Source: an uncultured Aquincola sp. (lineage in GTDB: Bacteria > Pseudomonadota > Gammaproteobacteria > Burkholderiales > Burkholderiaceae). From it: a stretch of 10,375 nt of DNA. Shown here in pieces: positions 1-5,715 of this stretch (positions are counted from its first letter, which is position 1; each line of letters begins with the position of its first letter). The position numbers and the translations under genes are program-made. The DNA lies in assembly GCA_937883885.1 (NCBI GenBank), contig CAKZXL010000596.1:1-10375 (forward strand), read 5' to 3'. The notes below the pieces were generated by a model. The model was not told the DNA's origin. It saw nothing but the letters and a program-made list of their open reading frames with translations, and made no database searches.

Positions 1-125
1 GCTTCGGCCGGCTGCAGGCCGCGCAGGATGGCCACCAGCGGCAGCAGGCGCTGCGCCTGCGCAAAGCGGTGGGCCAGCAGATGGGCTTGGGGATGGGGAT
101 GGGGATGGGGAGTGATGAGGCTCAT
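1..125 (-). CDS. dgoA: 2-dehydro-3-deoxy-6-phosphogalactonate aldolase, N-terminal part (cut by window edge)
   Basis: Only the first 41 codons are in the window. The family aldolase cleaves 2-dehydro-3-deoxy-6-phosphogalactonate to pyruvate and glyceraldehyde 3-phosphate, the step after DgoK in D-galactonate catabolism. The stretch LPLVAILRGLQPAEA at residues 27-41 matches the conserved first strand of KDPG/KDPGal aldolases. The start ATG overlaps the dgoK stop as ATGA, and an AAGGA Shine-Dalgarno-like sequence (134-138) sits 8 bases upstream inside dgoK, so translational coupling is likely. Residues 6-13 are an unusual His-Pro repeat encoded by a 6-base tandem repeat. A related KDPG aldolase (eda) is the alternative, but the dgoK neighbour favours dgoA. 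The active-site lysine is outside the window. Confidence 0.8.
   Translation of the reverse strand, partial: MSLITPHPHPHPQAHLLAHRFAQAQRLLPLVAILRGLQPAE
89..111 (+). repeat. Hexanucleotide GGGGAT tandem repeat, G-quadruplex-type motif
   Basis: Four runs of four G separated by AT lie at 89-110 on the plus strand, which is the template strand of dgoA. This fits the canonical intramolecular G-quadruplex pattern with 2-base loops. In the gene it encodes the His-Pro repeat at the DgoA N-terminus. The 6-base unit keeps the reading frame, so changes in copy number would alter protein length without a frameshift. The pattern is seen directly; folding in the cell is inference. Confidence 0.75.
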
Positions 126-1126
126 GCGGCAAGTCCTTGGGTCAGCAGGCCGGCAGCCTGCGCAAACTGGTGCAGGCCCTGGGGCGCGGTGTTGCCCAGC
201 AGGGCCGCCGGTGCGTGGTCCAGGGCACGCAGCGCGCCTGCGTAACGGGCCAGCAGCGCCGGGTCGCCGATCAGCGCCAGCGGCGGCGTGCCGTGGTGGT
301 CATCGGCGATGGCGGCCAGGCCGGCCACCAGCTCGTGCCCGATCAACAGGCCCGAGAGGTAATCGGCCTGGCCTTGCGGCGTGAGCTGGCCGGTGAGCCC
401 CAGCGTGCGGGTGCCGAACAGCTGGTGCGCCAGGTCGCCGGGCCCGGCCTGGCCGGCCCGTGCCAGGCCGGCGTTGAACGCGGCTTCGTCGCTGCCGGTG
501 CCGGCTTCGCCCTCGGCCGGCATGGTCTGCCCGAGCAGCGAATGGCGGCGCAGCAGCGCATACAGCTCGCCGGTCATGAAGGTGCGAAAACCGGTGACCC
601 GGCCTTGTTGCACCTGCGCCCACTTGGCATGGGTGCCGGGCAGCAGCAGGCAGGCGCGCTCGGCCAGTGCGGGCTGCAGCGCCAGCGCGCCGGCGATCTG
701 GATCTCTTCGCCGCGCATCACGTCGGGCGGCTGCGAGCCGCCCACGGCGGGCCGGTCGATCAGGCCCGGCGCGACGTGCAGCGGCCCATGCGCGGTGCGG
801 ATGACCACCGCCTGGCCGGCCAGCGTGGCCACGTCGGCCGGGCAGGCCACGTAGCGCGCCTCCTGCCAGCCCTGGGCGCTGCCCACCATGCCGCAGGCCA
901 CCATGGGCAGGCCGGGCTGGTCGCGCAGCCAGTCGCCGGCCACCTCCGCAAGCGCCTGCTCGAAGCCGGCCGGCCCGGGCTGCGCCAGCTGGCGGATGCC
1001 ACGGGCACTGCCGCGTTCGGCCAGCGGTGTGCCATCGGCCGCCAGCAGGAAGGCCCGCAGGTTGGAGGTGCCCCAGTCCAGCGCCAGCAGCGCGGGCGGT
1101 TGTTGCGGGGTGGCGGGTGCGTTCAT
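122..1126 (-). CDS. dgoK: 2-dehydro-3-deoxygalactonokinase
   Basis: This cytosolic kinase phosphorylates 2-dehydro-3-deoxy-D-galactonate at O6 with ATP, giving the substrate of the aldolase encoded next. The 334-residue product begins with the phosphate-1 loop LALDWGTSNLRAF (residues 14-26) typical of the family. It continues with a CGMVGSAQGW block (78-87), VMRGEE (136-141), LPGTHAKW (162-169, the likely phosphate-2 region) and TFMTGELYALL (182-192), all conserved in DgoK. The start at 1126 is chosen because it is preceded by AAGGA with 6-base spacing and because the product then begins just before the ATP-binding strand; a longer in-frame reading to 1312 would overlap all of the DUF1289 coding region. 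It overlaps DUF1289 upstream (ATGA at 1123-1126) and dgoA downstream (ATGA at 122-125). Galactonate dehydratase, transporter and regulator genes are not in view; they may lie beyond the left edge. Confidence 0.92.
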   Translation of the reverse strand: MNAPATPQQPPALLALDWGTSNLRAFLLAADGTPLAERGSARGIRQLAQPGPAGFEQALAEVAGDWLRDQPGLPMVACGMVGSAQGWQEARYVACPADVATLAGQAVVIRTAHGPLHVAPGLIDRPAVGGSQPPDVMRGEEIQIAGALALQPALAERACLLLPGTHAKWAQVQQGRVTGFRTFMTGELYALLRRHSLLGQTMPAEGEAGTGSDEAAFNAGLARAGQAGPGDLAHQLFGTRTLGLTGQLTPQGQADYLSGLLIGHELVAGLAAIADDHHGTPPLALIGDPALLARYAGALRALDHAPAALLGNTAPQGLHQFAQAAGLLTQGLAA

Positions 1127-1389
1127 CGCTTGTCCTTGCCGATGTCTTTGCCGATGTCCTTGCCGATGTCTTTGCGCAGGGCCTTGATCAGGCGCTTGCG
1201 CACCGGCTTGTCCTGCGTGGCCAGCAGCCGCATGTTGATGTCGTGGCGGGTCTCGGGCGCCATGGCCTTCCAGCCCTTCATCTCGGCGCGGCTGCGGCCG
1301 CAGCCGATGCACACGCCGTCGTCATCGAGCTTGCAGACGGACACGCAGGGGTTGGCGGTGAGCAGGATGGTCACAGGCAGGCGGGTCAA
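1123..1389 (-). CDS. DUF1289 family small cysteine-rich protein
   Basis: The product of up to 88 residues shows the DUF1289 pattern CVSVC-KLDDDGVCIGCGRS (four cysteines at about residues 15, 19, 27 and 30), followed by the conserved EMKGWKAM segment. The cysteines probably bind a metal; the biochemical role of the family is not established. The basic C-terminus ends in four KDIG/KDKR-type repeats encoded by a 12-base tandem repeat. The start is uncertain: the longest reading uses TTG at 1389, a GTG at 1374 is equally possible, and neither has a clear Shine-Dalgarno sequence. The stop overlaps the dgoK start as ATGA, so it is probably co-transcribed with the galactonate genes, although no functional link is known. 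Confidence 0.85.
   Translation of the reverse strand: MTRLPVTILLTANPCVSVCKLDDDGVCIGCGRSRAEMKGWKAMAPETRHDINMRLLATQDKPVRKRLIKALRKDIGKDIGKDIGKDKR
1129..1176 (-). repeat. 12-base tandem repeat at the 3' end of the DUF1289 gene
   Basis: Three 12-base units (1141-1152, 1153-1164, 1165-1176; consensus GATGTCYTTGCC on plus) are followed by a partial fourth at 1129-1140. On the coding strand they encode Lys-Asp-Ile-Gly repeated at the C-terminus of the DUF1289 protein. Two of the four units carry AAGGA on the coding strand, and the last of these (1133-1137) is positioned as the Shine-Dalgarno sequence of dgoK. The unit length is a multiple of three, so expansion or contraction keeps the frame. Confidence 0.85.
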
Positions 1390-1469
1390 GTGGACGAGCG
1401 CCCAGTGTGACCCAGCCGGGCGACCGGCGCGGCGGCGGGGTCAAGCCCTGCGCAGGCCGAAGCCCAGGC

Positions 1470-1889
1470 TCAGGCAGATTCGGTGACCTTCCTGGGTCGC
1501 CCGCCCAGCTTGCCGTTGGCCCTGGAGGCGGCGGCCTTGGCCTGCGTCGAAGCGCGCCCTCCTGCCTGCCCCAGACTGGCGGCCATCCACTTGCGCGAGC
1601 CGAAAAAGCCGTCAAGCAGCGCCGGCAGATAAAGGTCTGCGTCCAGCGCAGGAACATGCAGACCGAGCCCCGAGGGCGACACCTCGATCTCTGCCAGATC
1701 CCGTGGGGTCGCCATCTCCAAGCCCTGCGCACTCTGCGGCTTGAAGGCAATGTCCACGCCGGTGCTGAGCGCGATCACGATGCGGCCGATGCGGCGGTCG
1801 TACCGCGCCGAAAGGGCCGTTGGCGTCCTGGCCAACCGCGCAGCAGCTCGCGCGTTGGCTGCGACCGCCTCTTCGTCACGTATAGCCAT
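1470..1889 (-). CDS. DUF2442 domain protein, partner of the DUF4160 protein
   Basis: The 139-residue product has the DUF2442 core at about residues 28-100: a beta-rich stretch around RIGRIVIALSTGVDIAF, the LEMATPRDLAEIEVSPSG segment, then LHVPALDADLYLPALL. The basic tail with NGKLGGRPRK is common in proteins of this group and may contact nucleic acid. The start at 1889 is preferred: it is preceded by GGAG and AGGA (GGAGCAGGATTC-ATG). An alternative start at 1943 would extend much further into the DUF4160 gene in another frame. The gene overlaps DUF4160 by 14 bases, a common arrangement for this pair. The biological role is not firmly known; a toxin-antitoxin-like or regulatory role is inference. 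Confidence 0.87.
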   Translation of the reverse strand: MAIRDEEAVAANARAAARLARTPTALSARYDRRIGRIVIALSTGVDIAFKPQSAQGLEMATPRDLAEIEVSPSGLGLHVPALDADLYLPALLDGFFGSRKWMAASLGQAGGRASTQAKAAASRANGKLGGRPRKVTESA

Positions 1890-2124
1890 GAATCCTGCTC
1901 CATTCGGCGCACGAAAGCGCCAGTTGGCTGGCCAAAGCCGCATGTATGCGGCCGAGTTCGCCTTGCGTGAAACCGAAGTTCTCGCGCAACTGCGGTGGCC
2001 CGTGGGGGCAATTCAGCTTGAATACTGCCTCACAGCCGTTGCCCATCACGTGAACATGTGCGGGGCGATGATCGTTCGGATAGATCACCACGCGCAGCCC
2101 GCCGATGCGAAGCACAGTTGGCAT
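1876..2124 (-). CDS. DUF4160 domain protein
   Basis: The 82-residue product begins MPTVLRIGGLRVVIYPND and contains DHRPAHVHV, the hallmark of DUF4160; the histidines suggest metal binding or catalysis, but no activity is established. Its length is normal for the family and the start matches family N-termini. No good Shine-Dalgarno sequence is visible, and the terminator hairpin of the upstream kinase ends only 6 bases before the start codon, so initiation may be weak or leaderless. The 3' end overlaps the DUF2442 start by 14 bases, so the two form one unit. Bases around 2100-2165 are richer in A and T than the flanks, which may reflect acquisition as a small mobile cassette (inference). Confidence 0.87.
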   Translation of the reverse strand: MPTVLRIGGLRVVIYPNDHRPAHVHVMGNGCEAVFKLNCPHGPPQLRENFGFTQGELGRIHAALASQLALSCAEWSRIHGYT

Positions 2125-2130
2125 GCTAGC

Positions 2131-2150
2131 AAAAACCCAAGCGGTTGGGT
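2131..2150 (-). terminator. Intrinsic terminator downstream of the hybrid histidine kinase
   Basis: Reading the minus strand, a 6-base-pair stem (ACCCAA/TTGGGT) with a 4-base CCGC loop is followed directly by further T residues, giving a run of five T. It begins about 19 bases after the kinase stop and ends just before the DUF4160 start. It is short but perfect, and it is the only hairpin in the window with a T tract. On the plus strand the hairpin is followed by A residues, so it would act only on minus-strand transcription. Confidence 0.7.
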
Positions 2151-2168
2151 AAAAGTGGAGCTTTCAGC

Positions 2169-4952
2169 TTAACCCCGCGCTGCCCCCAAGTCATCCGCCG
2201 GCAACGGCAGCTCCAGGTCGGGGCCGGCTGCGGCATGTGCCTCGGCCAGGATGCGGGCCACGCCGGCGCCCAGCTGGGCGAAGTCGATGGGCTTGGCCCA
2301 GTAGGCTTCCACGCCGGCTTGCAGCGCGGCGTCCACGTCCTGCGGCATCGCATTGGCCGACAGCGCCACCACGCGCAGGCCGGCGGTGCGGGCATCGGCG
2401 CGCAGCCGGGCCATCACCTGAAGGCCGGTCAGGTCGGGCAGCTGCATGTCCAGCAGCACCAGGTCGGGTTGCAGCGCGGCCGCTTGGGCCAGGCCCTGCT
2501 CGCCGGTATCGGCCACCACCAGCGCCAGCTGGGGATGCGCCGCGAAGAAGTGCTGCACCAGCATCGCATTGACCGGGTTGTCCTCGATGTACAGCACCCG
2601 GCCGGCCATCGGCGCCGCCTCGGCCAGCGCGGGCCGGGGCGCCGGCACCCGTGGGCCGGTGGGCGCCACGTAGGGCAGCGTGACGGTGACGGTGGTGCCC
2701 ACGCCCTCACGGCTTTGCACCTGCAGGCTGCCGCCCAGCAGCTCCACCAGGCGCTTGGTGATGAACAGGCCGATGCCCGTGCCTTCGATCGAGGTCTTCT
2801 CGCGGCCCATGCGGTTGAAGGCCTGGAACAGCTTGTCGAGCTGGCTGTCGGACATGCCGTGGCCGTTGTCGCGCACCTGCAGCCGCACGTTCTGCCCTTC
2901 GCGCCGCGCATCCAGCGTGACGTGGCCACCGGGCCGGTTGTACTTGATGGCGTTGCTCACCAGGTTCATCAGCACCTGGCGCAGGCGCAGCGGGTCGGAC
3001 CGCATCGGCAGCCGGTCGCCGGGCGCGAACTCGGTGTGGAAGCTGACGTTGCGCTCGGCCGCCAGCGGCGCATGGAGCTGCGCGATGTGGGCCATCTTGG
3101 CCAGCACGTCCACGTCGGCCATCTCGATGGACATCTCGCCCGACTCGATGCGCGAGACGTCCATCAGGTCGTCGATCAAGGACCGCAGCTGGCCGCCGGC
3201 CGACAGCACATGGGCCAGGTAGCCTTCCACCGGCTCATGCCGCCCTTCGGCATGCGCGGCGCGGCCCAGCTGCGCAAAGCCCAGCACCGCATTGAGCGGC
3301 GTGCGCAGCTCATGGCTCACATGCGACAGGAAGGTGGTCTTGGCGCGATTGGCGGCCTCGGCGGCGGTGAGCGCGGCACGCGCCTGCTTGTGGCGGTCCA
3401 GCTCCAGCCCGAAGGAGATCTCGCGGCCCAGCTCGGACAGCAGCGTGGCCATGTCGCCCTCGAAGGCGTCCGGGTCGGGGCCCAGCAGCGTGAGCACGCC
3501 CACCACCTCGTCGTCCACCGAGAACGGCACCGCCGCCACCGGCAGGCAGCCGGGCGCCTGCTCGGTCACCGCGCGCCGGTGCGCCAGCGCCTGCGCGGCG
3601 ATGGCCGTCTCATGGCCGCCCCAGGCGGCTGGCGAAGGGCCGGCCCGTTCGGCGCGCCGGCCCGCCGGCGCCGGCAGCAGCGCTGCGCCGCCACCGCCTT
3701 GCCGCAGGTCGATGTGCGCCCGCTGCGCCAGGCCGGTGTCTTCGCAGGCGCGGCACACCGCTTCGTACAGGGCTTGCGGGCTGGCCTGGCGGGCGATGGC
3801 CTGGCCGGTGGCCGACAAGGTTTCATAAAAGCGGCGCAACCGCTCGGCCCGCCGCTGCGACAGCAGCAGCTGCGTGGCACGCTCGTTGTTGCGGTCCATC
3901 AGCCGGTTGAACTCGGTGGCCACCTCGCCGAACTCGCCGGGCAGCTGCTCGTCGGCCCGCACGTCGGTGGCGCCGGCCTGCAGCCGGCGTGCGGTGTCGG
4001 CCACGCTGCTCAGCGCGCGGGTCACACGCCGCGAGGCGAACACCGCGGCACCCAGGCCCAGCCCGATGGCCAATGCCGCGGCGCCCAGGCCGCGCAGCGC
4101 TTCGGCATTGGCCTGGGCATACACCTGCGCGGCGGGCATGGCGGCCACCGCTTCCAGGCCGAACTTGGGCAACGCGGTGATGGCAAAGGCCCGCGGCGTG
4201 CCGTCCACGCCCACGGCCATCTGCACCGGTGCGCCGGCCAGCTGCGAAGGCGACAGCAAGCCCGCCGGCAGCGGCTGGCCGATCCAGCGCTGCGGCTCGG
4301 GCTGGCGCACCACATAGAGCTTGCGGTCCTTGCGCAGCACGGCCGAATGGCCCGGCCCGGCCGCCAGCGGTTCCATCGCCGCGACCAGCGGCTGCAGGTC
4401 GATGGACACCGCCAGCAGACCCACCTTGAGGCCGGCATCGCCGTATACCGGCGTGGTCATGTACACCACCCAGCGGCCGCTGAGCGGACCGCGGATGGGG
4501 TCGCTCAGCCACGGACCGTCGCTCTGGAGGCCGTTGCGGAACCAGGCCTCGTCGCCAAACTGGGTGCGGGTGCGATTGACGGTGGAGCTGCACACCACGC
4601 GGCCGCTGCCGTCGAACAGGCCGATGTTGGTGTAGGCCGAATGACCGCCTGCCACGCCGGACATGAGCGTGGTGCAGGCGTCCTGGTCGAGCAGGCGCAG
4701 CCGTGGCCGGCTGGCGATGAAGTTCAGCAGGTGCTCGGCCTTTTCCAGCATGTCGGTGGCGCGGCTGGCCACCTGGTCGGCGCGCTGCTTGAGCAGGGCG
4801 TAGCTGCGTTCTTCGGCCTTGCCGCGTGCCTCGTGGATGGAGCGGGCCAGCAGCACCCGCAGCGGCAGCGCCACGGCCAGCACGATGAGACCCAGGCGCG
4901 ACTGCAGATAGCGATGACGTGGGCCACGCGTGGCTGCCGGATGTTCCACCAT
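2169..4952 (-). CDS. Membrane hybrid sensor histidine kinase with C-terminal receiver domain
   Basis: The 927-residue product is a sensor kinase that should autophosphorylate and pass phosphate to its own receiver. Order of parts: transmembrane helix about 20-37; periplasmic dCache-like sensor about 38-285; second helix about 287-307; HAMP about 308-360; GAF-like domain about 382-520; HisKA with SHELRTP and phospho-acceptor His547; HATPase_c with N box (NLVSN, 663-667), G1 (DNGHG from 695) and G2 (GTGIG, 724-728); receiver about 785-905 with acidic IED (789-791), phospho-acceptor Asp835 in LLDMQLPD, Ser865 and Lys887. All catalytic residues are present. The start at 4952 is preceded by AAGGAAG at suitable spacing; an upstream ATG at 5006 lacks that support. 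No Hpt domain or partner response regulator is adjacent, so the output partner is unknown. The input ligand cannot be read from sequence. Confidence 0.95.
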   Translation of the reverse strand: MVEHPAATRGPRHRYLQSRLGLIVLAVALPLRVLLARSIHEARGKAEERSYALLKQRADQVASRATDMLEKAEHLLNFIASRPRLRLLDQDACTTLMSGVAGGHSAYTNIGLFDGSGRVVCSSTVNRTRTQFGDEAWFRNGLQSDGPWLSDPIRGPLSGRWVVYMTTPVYGDAGLKVGLLAVSIDLQPLVAAMEPLAAGPGHSAVLRKDRKLYVVRQPEPQRWIGQPLPAGLLSPSQLAGAPVQMAVGVDGTPRAFAITALPKFGLEAVAAMPAAQVYAQANAEALRGLGAAALAIGLGLGAAVFASRRVTRALSSVADTARRLQAGATDVRADEQLPGEFGEVATEFNRLMDRNNERATQLLLSQRRAERLRRFYETLSATGQAIARQASPQALYEAVCRACEDTGLAQRAHIDLRQGGGGAALLPAPAGRRAERAGPSPAAWGGHETAIAAQALAHRRAVTEQAPGCLPVAAVPFSVDDEVVGVLTLLGPDPDAFEGDMATLLSELGREISFGLELDRHKQARAALTAAEAANRAKTTFLSHVSHELRTPLNAVLGFAQLGRAAHAEGRHEPVEGYLAHVLSAGGQLRSLIDDLMDVSRIESGEMSIEMADVDVLAKMAHIAQLHAPLAAERNVSFHTEFAPGDRLPMRSDPLRLRQVLMNLVSNAIKYNRPGGHVTLDARREGQNVRLQVRDNGHGMSDSQLDKLFQAFNRMGREKTSIEGTGIGLFITKRLVELLGGSLQVQSREGVGTTVTVTLPYVAPTGPRVPAPRPALAEAAPMAGRVLYIEDNPVNAMLVQHFFAAHPQLALVVADTGEQGLAQAAALQPDLVLLDMQLPDLTGLQVMARLRADARTAGLRVVALSANAMPQDVDAALQAGVEAYWAKPIDFAQLGAGVARILAEAHAAAGPDLELPLPADDLGAARG

Positions 4953-5197
4953 GCTGACTTCCTTGCCCGCTTCGCGGGCCAGACAGCAGCCGCGGAACGG
5001 CGGCATGACAGGGCCAGGCCTGCAGCTTGTCTAGCCAAGTGCGAAGCCGCCCGGGGTGCGGGCGGATGCCCTCATGATAGCTTTGCGCACGGTGCCAGCA
5101 GGCGCAGCAAACGGCCTGCCGCGGCAGCATTCGGCACAGTTCCTAGAATCGCGGCCGCGCGCATCGCGCTTTTTCATACTCTCGAAAGAACATCACG
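4953..5197. other. Divergent intergenic region between the kinase and the HU-like gene
   Basis: These 245 bases separate two divergently transcribed genes and must carry promoters for both. On the minus side the kinase has AAGGAAG just upstream of its start; no convincing -35/-10 pair was found for it. A GC-rich inverted repeat, CCGCCC (5047-5052) with GGGCGG (5060-5065) and a 7-base loop, lies in what would be the kinase leader. On the plus side -10-like hexamers occur at 5144 and 5175. No small gene is evident in the region. Confidence 0.6.
5144..5149 (+). promoter_or_regulatory. Candidate -10 element of the HU-like gene
   Basis: TAGAAT within CCTAGAATC resembles a sigma-70 -10 hexamer and would start transcription about 40 bases before the start codon. 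No good -35 hexamer lies 16-18 bases upstream. A second hexamer, CATACT at 5175-5180, is a weaker alternative. This is a candidate only. Confidence 0.35.
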
Positions 5198-5689
5198 ATG
5201 GCTACCGCCAAGAAGACCACGCCCGCCAAGAAGATCGTTGCCGCCAAGAAGGCACCGGTCCAGGTCGCCGCCAAGAAGGCGCCGGCTGCCAAGAAGGCCG
5301 CCCCTGTCGCCAAGAAGGCAGCGCCCGCCAAGGCGCCCGTCGCCAAGAAGGCGGCAGCCGCCGGCGGCGCGATGAAGCCCATCAAGACGGCCTTCAACAA
5401 GACCAGCCTGATCGCCCACCTGGCCGACACCGCCGCCGTGGACCCCAAGGCCGCCAAGGCCGTGATGGCCGCGCTGGAAGCCACCATGGTCGCTTCGCTG
5501 AGCAAGAAGGGCCTGGGCGAATTCACGCTGCCCGGCCTGCTGAAGGTCACCGCCCAGGCCGTGCCGGCCAAGAAGAAGCGCACCGGCATCGACCCCTTCA
5601 CCAAGCAGGAGCGCGTGTTTGCAGCCAAGCCCGCCACCGTGAAGGTGAAGGTGCGTTCGCTGAAGAAGCTCAAGGACGCCGCGCTGTAA
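5198..5689 (+). CDS. HU-family DNA-binding protein with N-terminal histone H1-like Lys/Ala tail
   Basis: The 163-residue product has two parts. Residues 1-58 are a low-complexity tail of AAKKA/PAKKA repeats, like the C-terminal domains of eukaryotic histone H1, probably disordered and bound non-specifically to DNA. Residues 59-163 are HU-like: FNKTSLIAHLAD, the VMAALEATMVASLSKKGLGEFTLPGLLKV dimer core (with the GxGEF turn), a basic arm with KKKRTGIDPFTKQE, and KPATVKVKVRSLKKLKDAAL-type C-terminus. HU proteins compact and bend DNA in the nucleoid. Standard HU is about 90 residues; the extra length is the tail. Tailed HU-like proteins of this type are familiar in Burkholderiales. The Shine-Dalgarno sequence is weak (GAAAGAA). 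An in-frame ATG at 5372 falls exactly at the tail/HU junction and could give a tail-less form, though its upstream region is not a strong ribosome site. Confidence 0.93.
   Translation: MATAKKTTPAKKIVAAKKAPVQVAAKKAPAAKKAAPVAKKAAPAKAPVAKKAAAAGGAMKPIKTAFNKTSLIAHLADTAAVDPKAAKAVMAALEATMVASLSKKGLGEFTLPGLLKVTAQAVPAKKKRTGIDPFTKQERVFAAKPATVKVKVRSLKKLKDAAL
5208..5352 (+). repeat. Imperfect GCCAAGAAGGC repeats encoding the Lys/Ala tail
   Basis: Seven copies of GCCAAGAAG plus a degenerate one occur at irregular spacing (beginning near 5208, 5224, 5244, 5269, 5287, 5308, 5326 and 5341). They encode the AKK motif of the histone-like tail. Such repeats are prone to in-frame expansion or loss between strains. 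Confidence 0.8.
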
Positions 5690-5697
5690 TGTGCGGC

Positions 5698-5715
5698 AGC
5701 CGGCTCACGCCGGCT
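5698..5715. terminator. Perfect hairpin between convergent genes, possible bidirectional terminator without a T tract
   Basis: AGCCGGC (5698-5704), loop TCAC, GCCGGCT (5709-5715) form a perfect 7-base-pair stem 8 bases after the HU-like gene stop. It overlaps the last codons and stop of the convergent minus-strand gene (stop at 5705-5707, within the loop). No T run follows on either strand, so classical intrinsic termination is doubtful; it may instead protect the 3' end or pause polymerase. Confidence 0.45.

Noticed and set aside
1139..1176. CRISPR-like repeat array
   Set aside because: The 12-base units are directly adjacent with no spacers and lie in a coding frame; this is a simple tandem repeat.
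1127..1312. 62-codon N-terminal extension of dgoK
   Set aside because: It would overlap the DUF1289 reading frame and gives Arg/Gln/His-rich sequence not found in DgoK; the start at 1126 has AAGGA at correct spacing.
1890..1943. Earlier start for the DUF2442 gene
   Set aside because: It would deepen the overlap with DUF4160 and has no better ribosome site than ATG at 1889, which has GGAG and AGGA.
5060..5110. Possible sigma-54 promoter on minus (CTGGCAC followed by GCAAAG)
   Set aside because: The spacing between the GG and GC elements is 8 rather than the required 10 bases.
2145..5375. Very long open frame (1076 codons) on plus, antisense to the histidine kinase
   Set aside because: It is the mirror of a well-supported kinase with all motifs intact. 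Long antisense frames are common in GC-rich genes, and its peptide is a low-complexity His/Gln/Arg/Gly mix with no domain.
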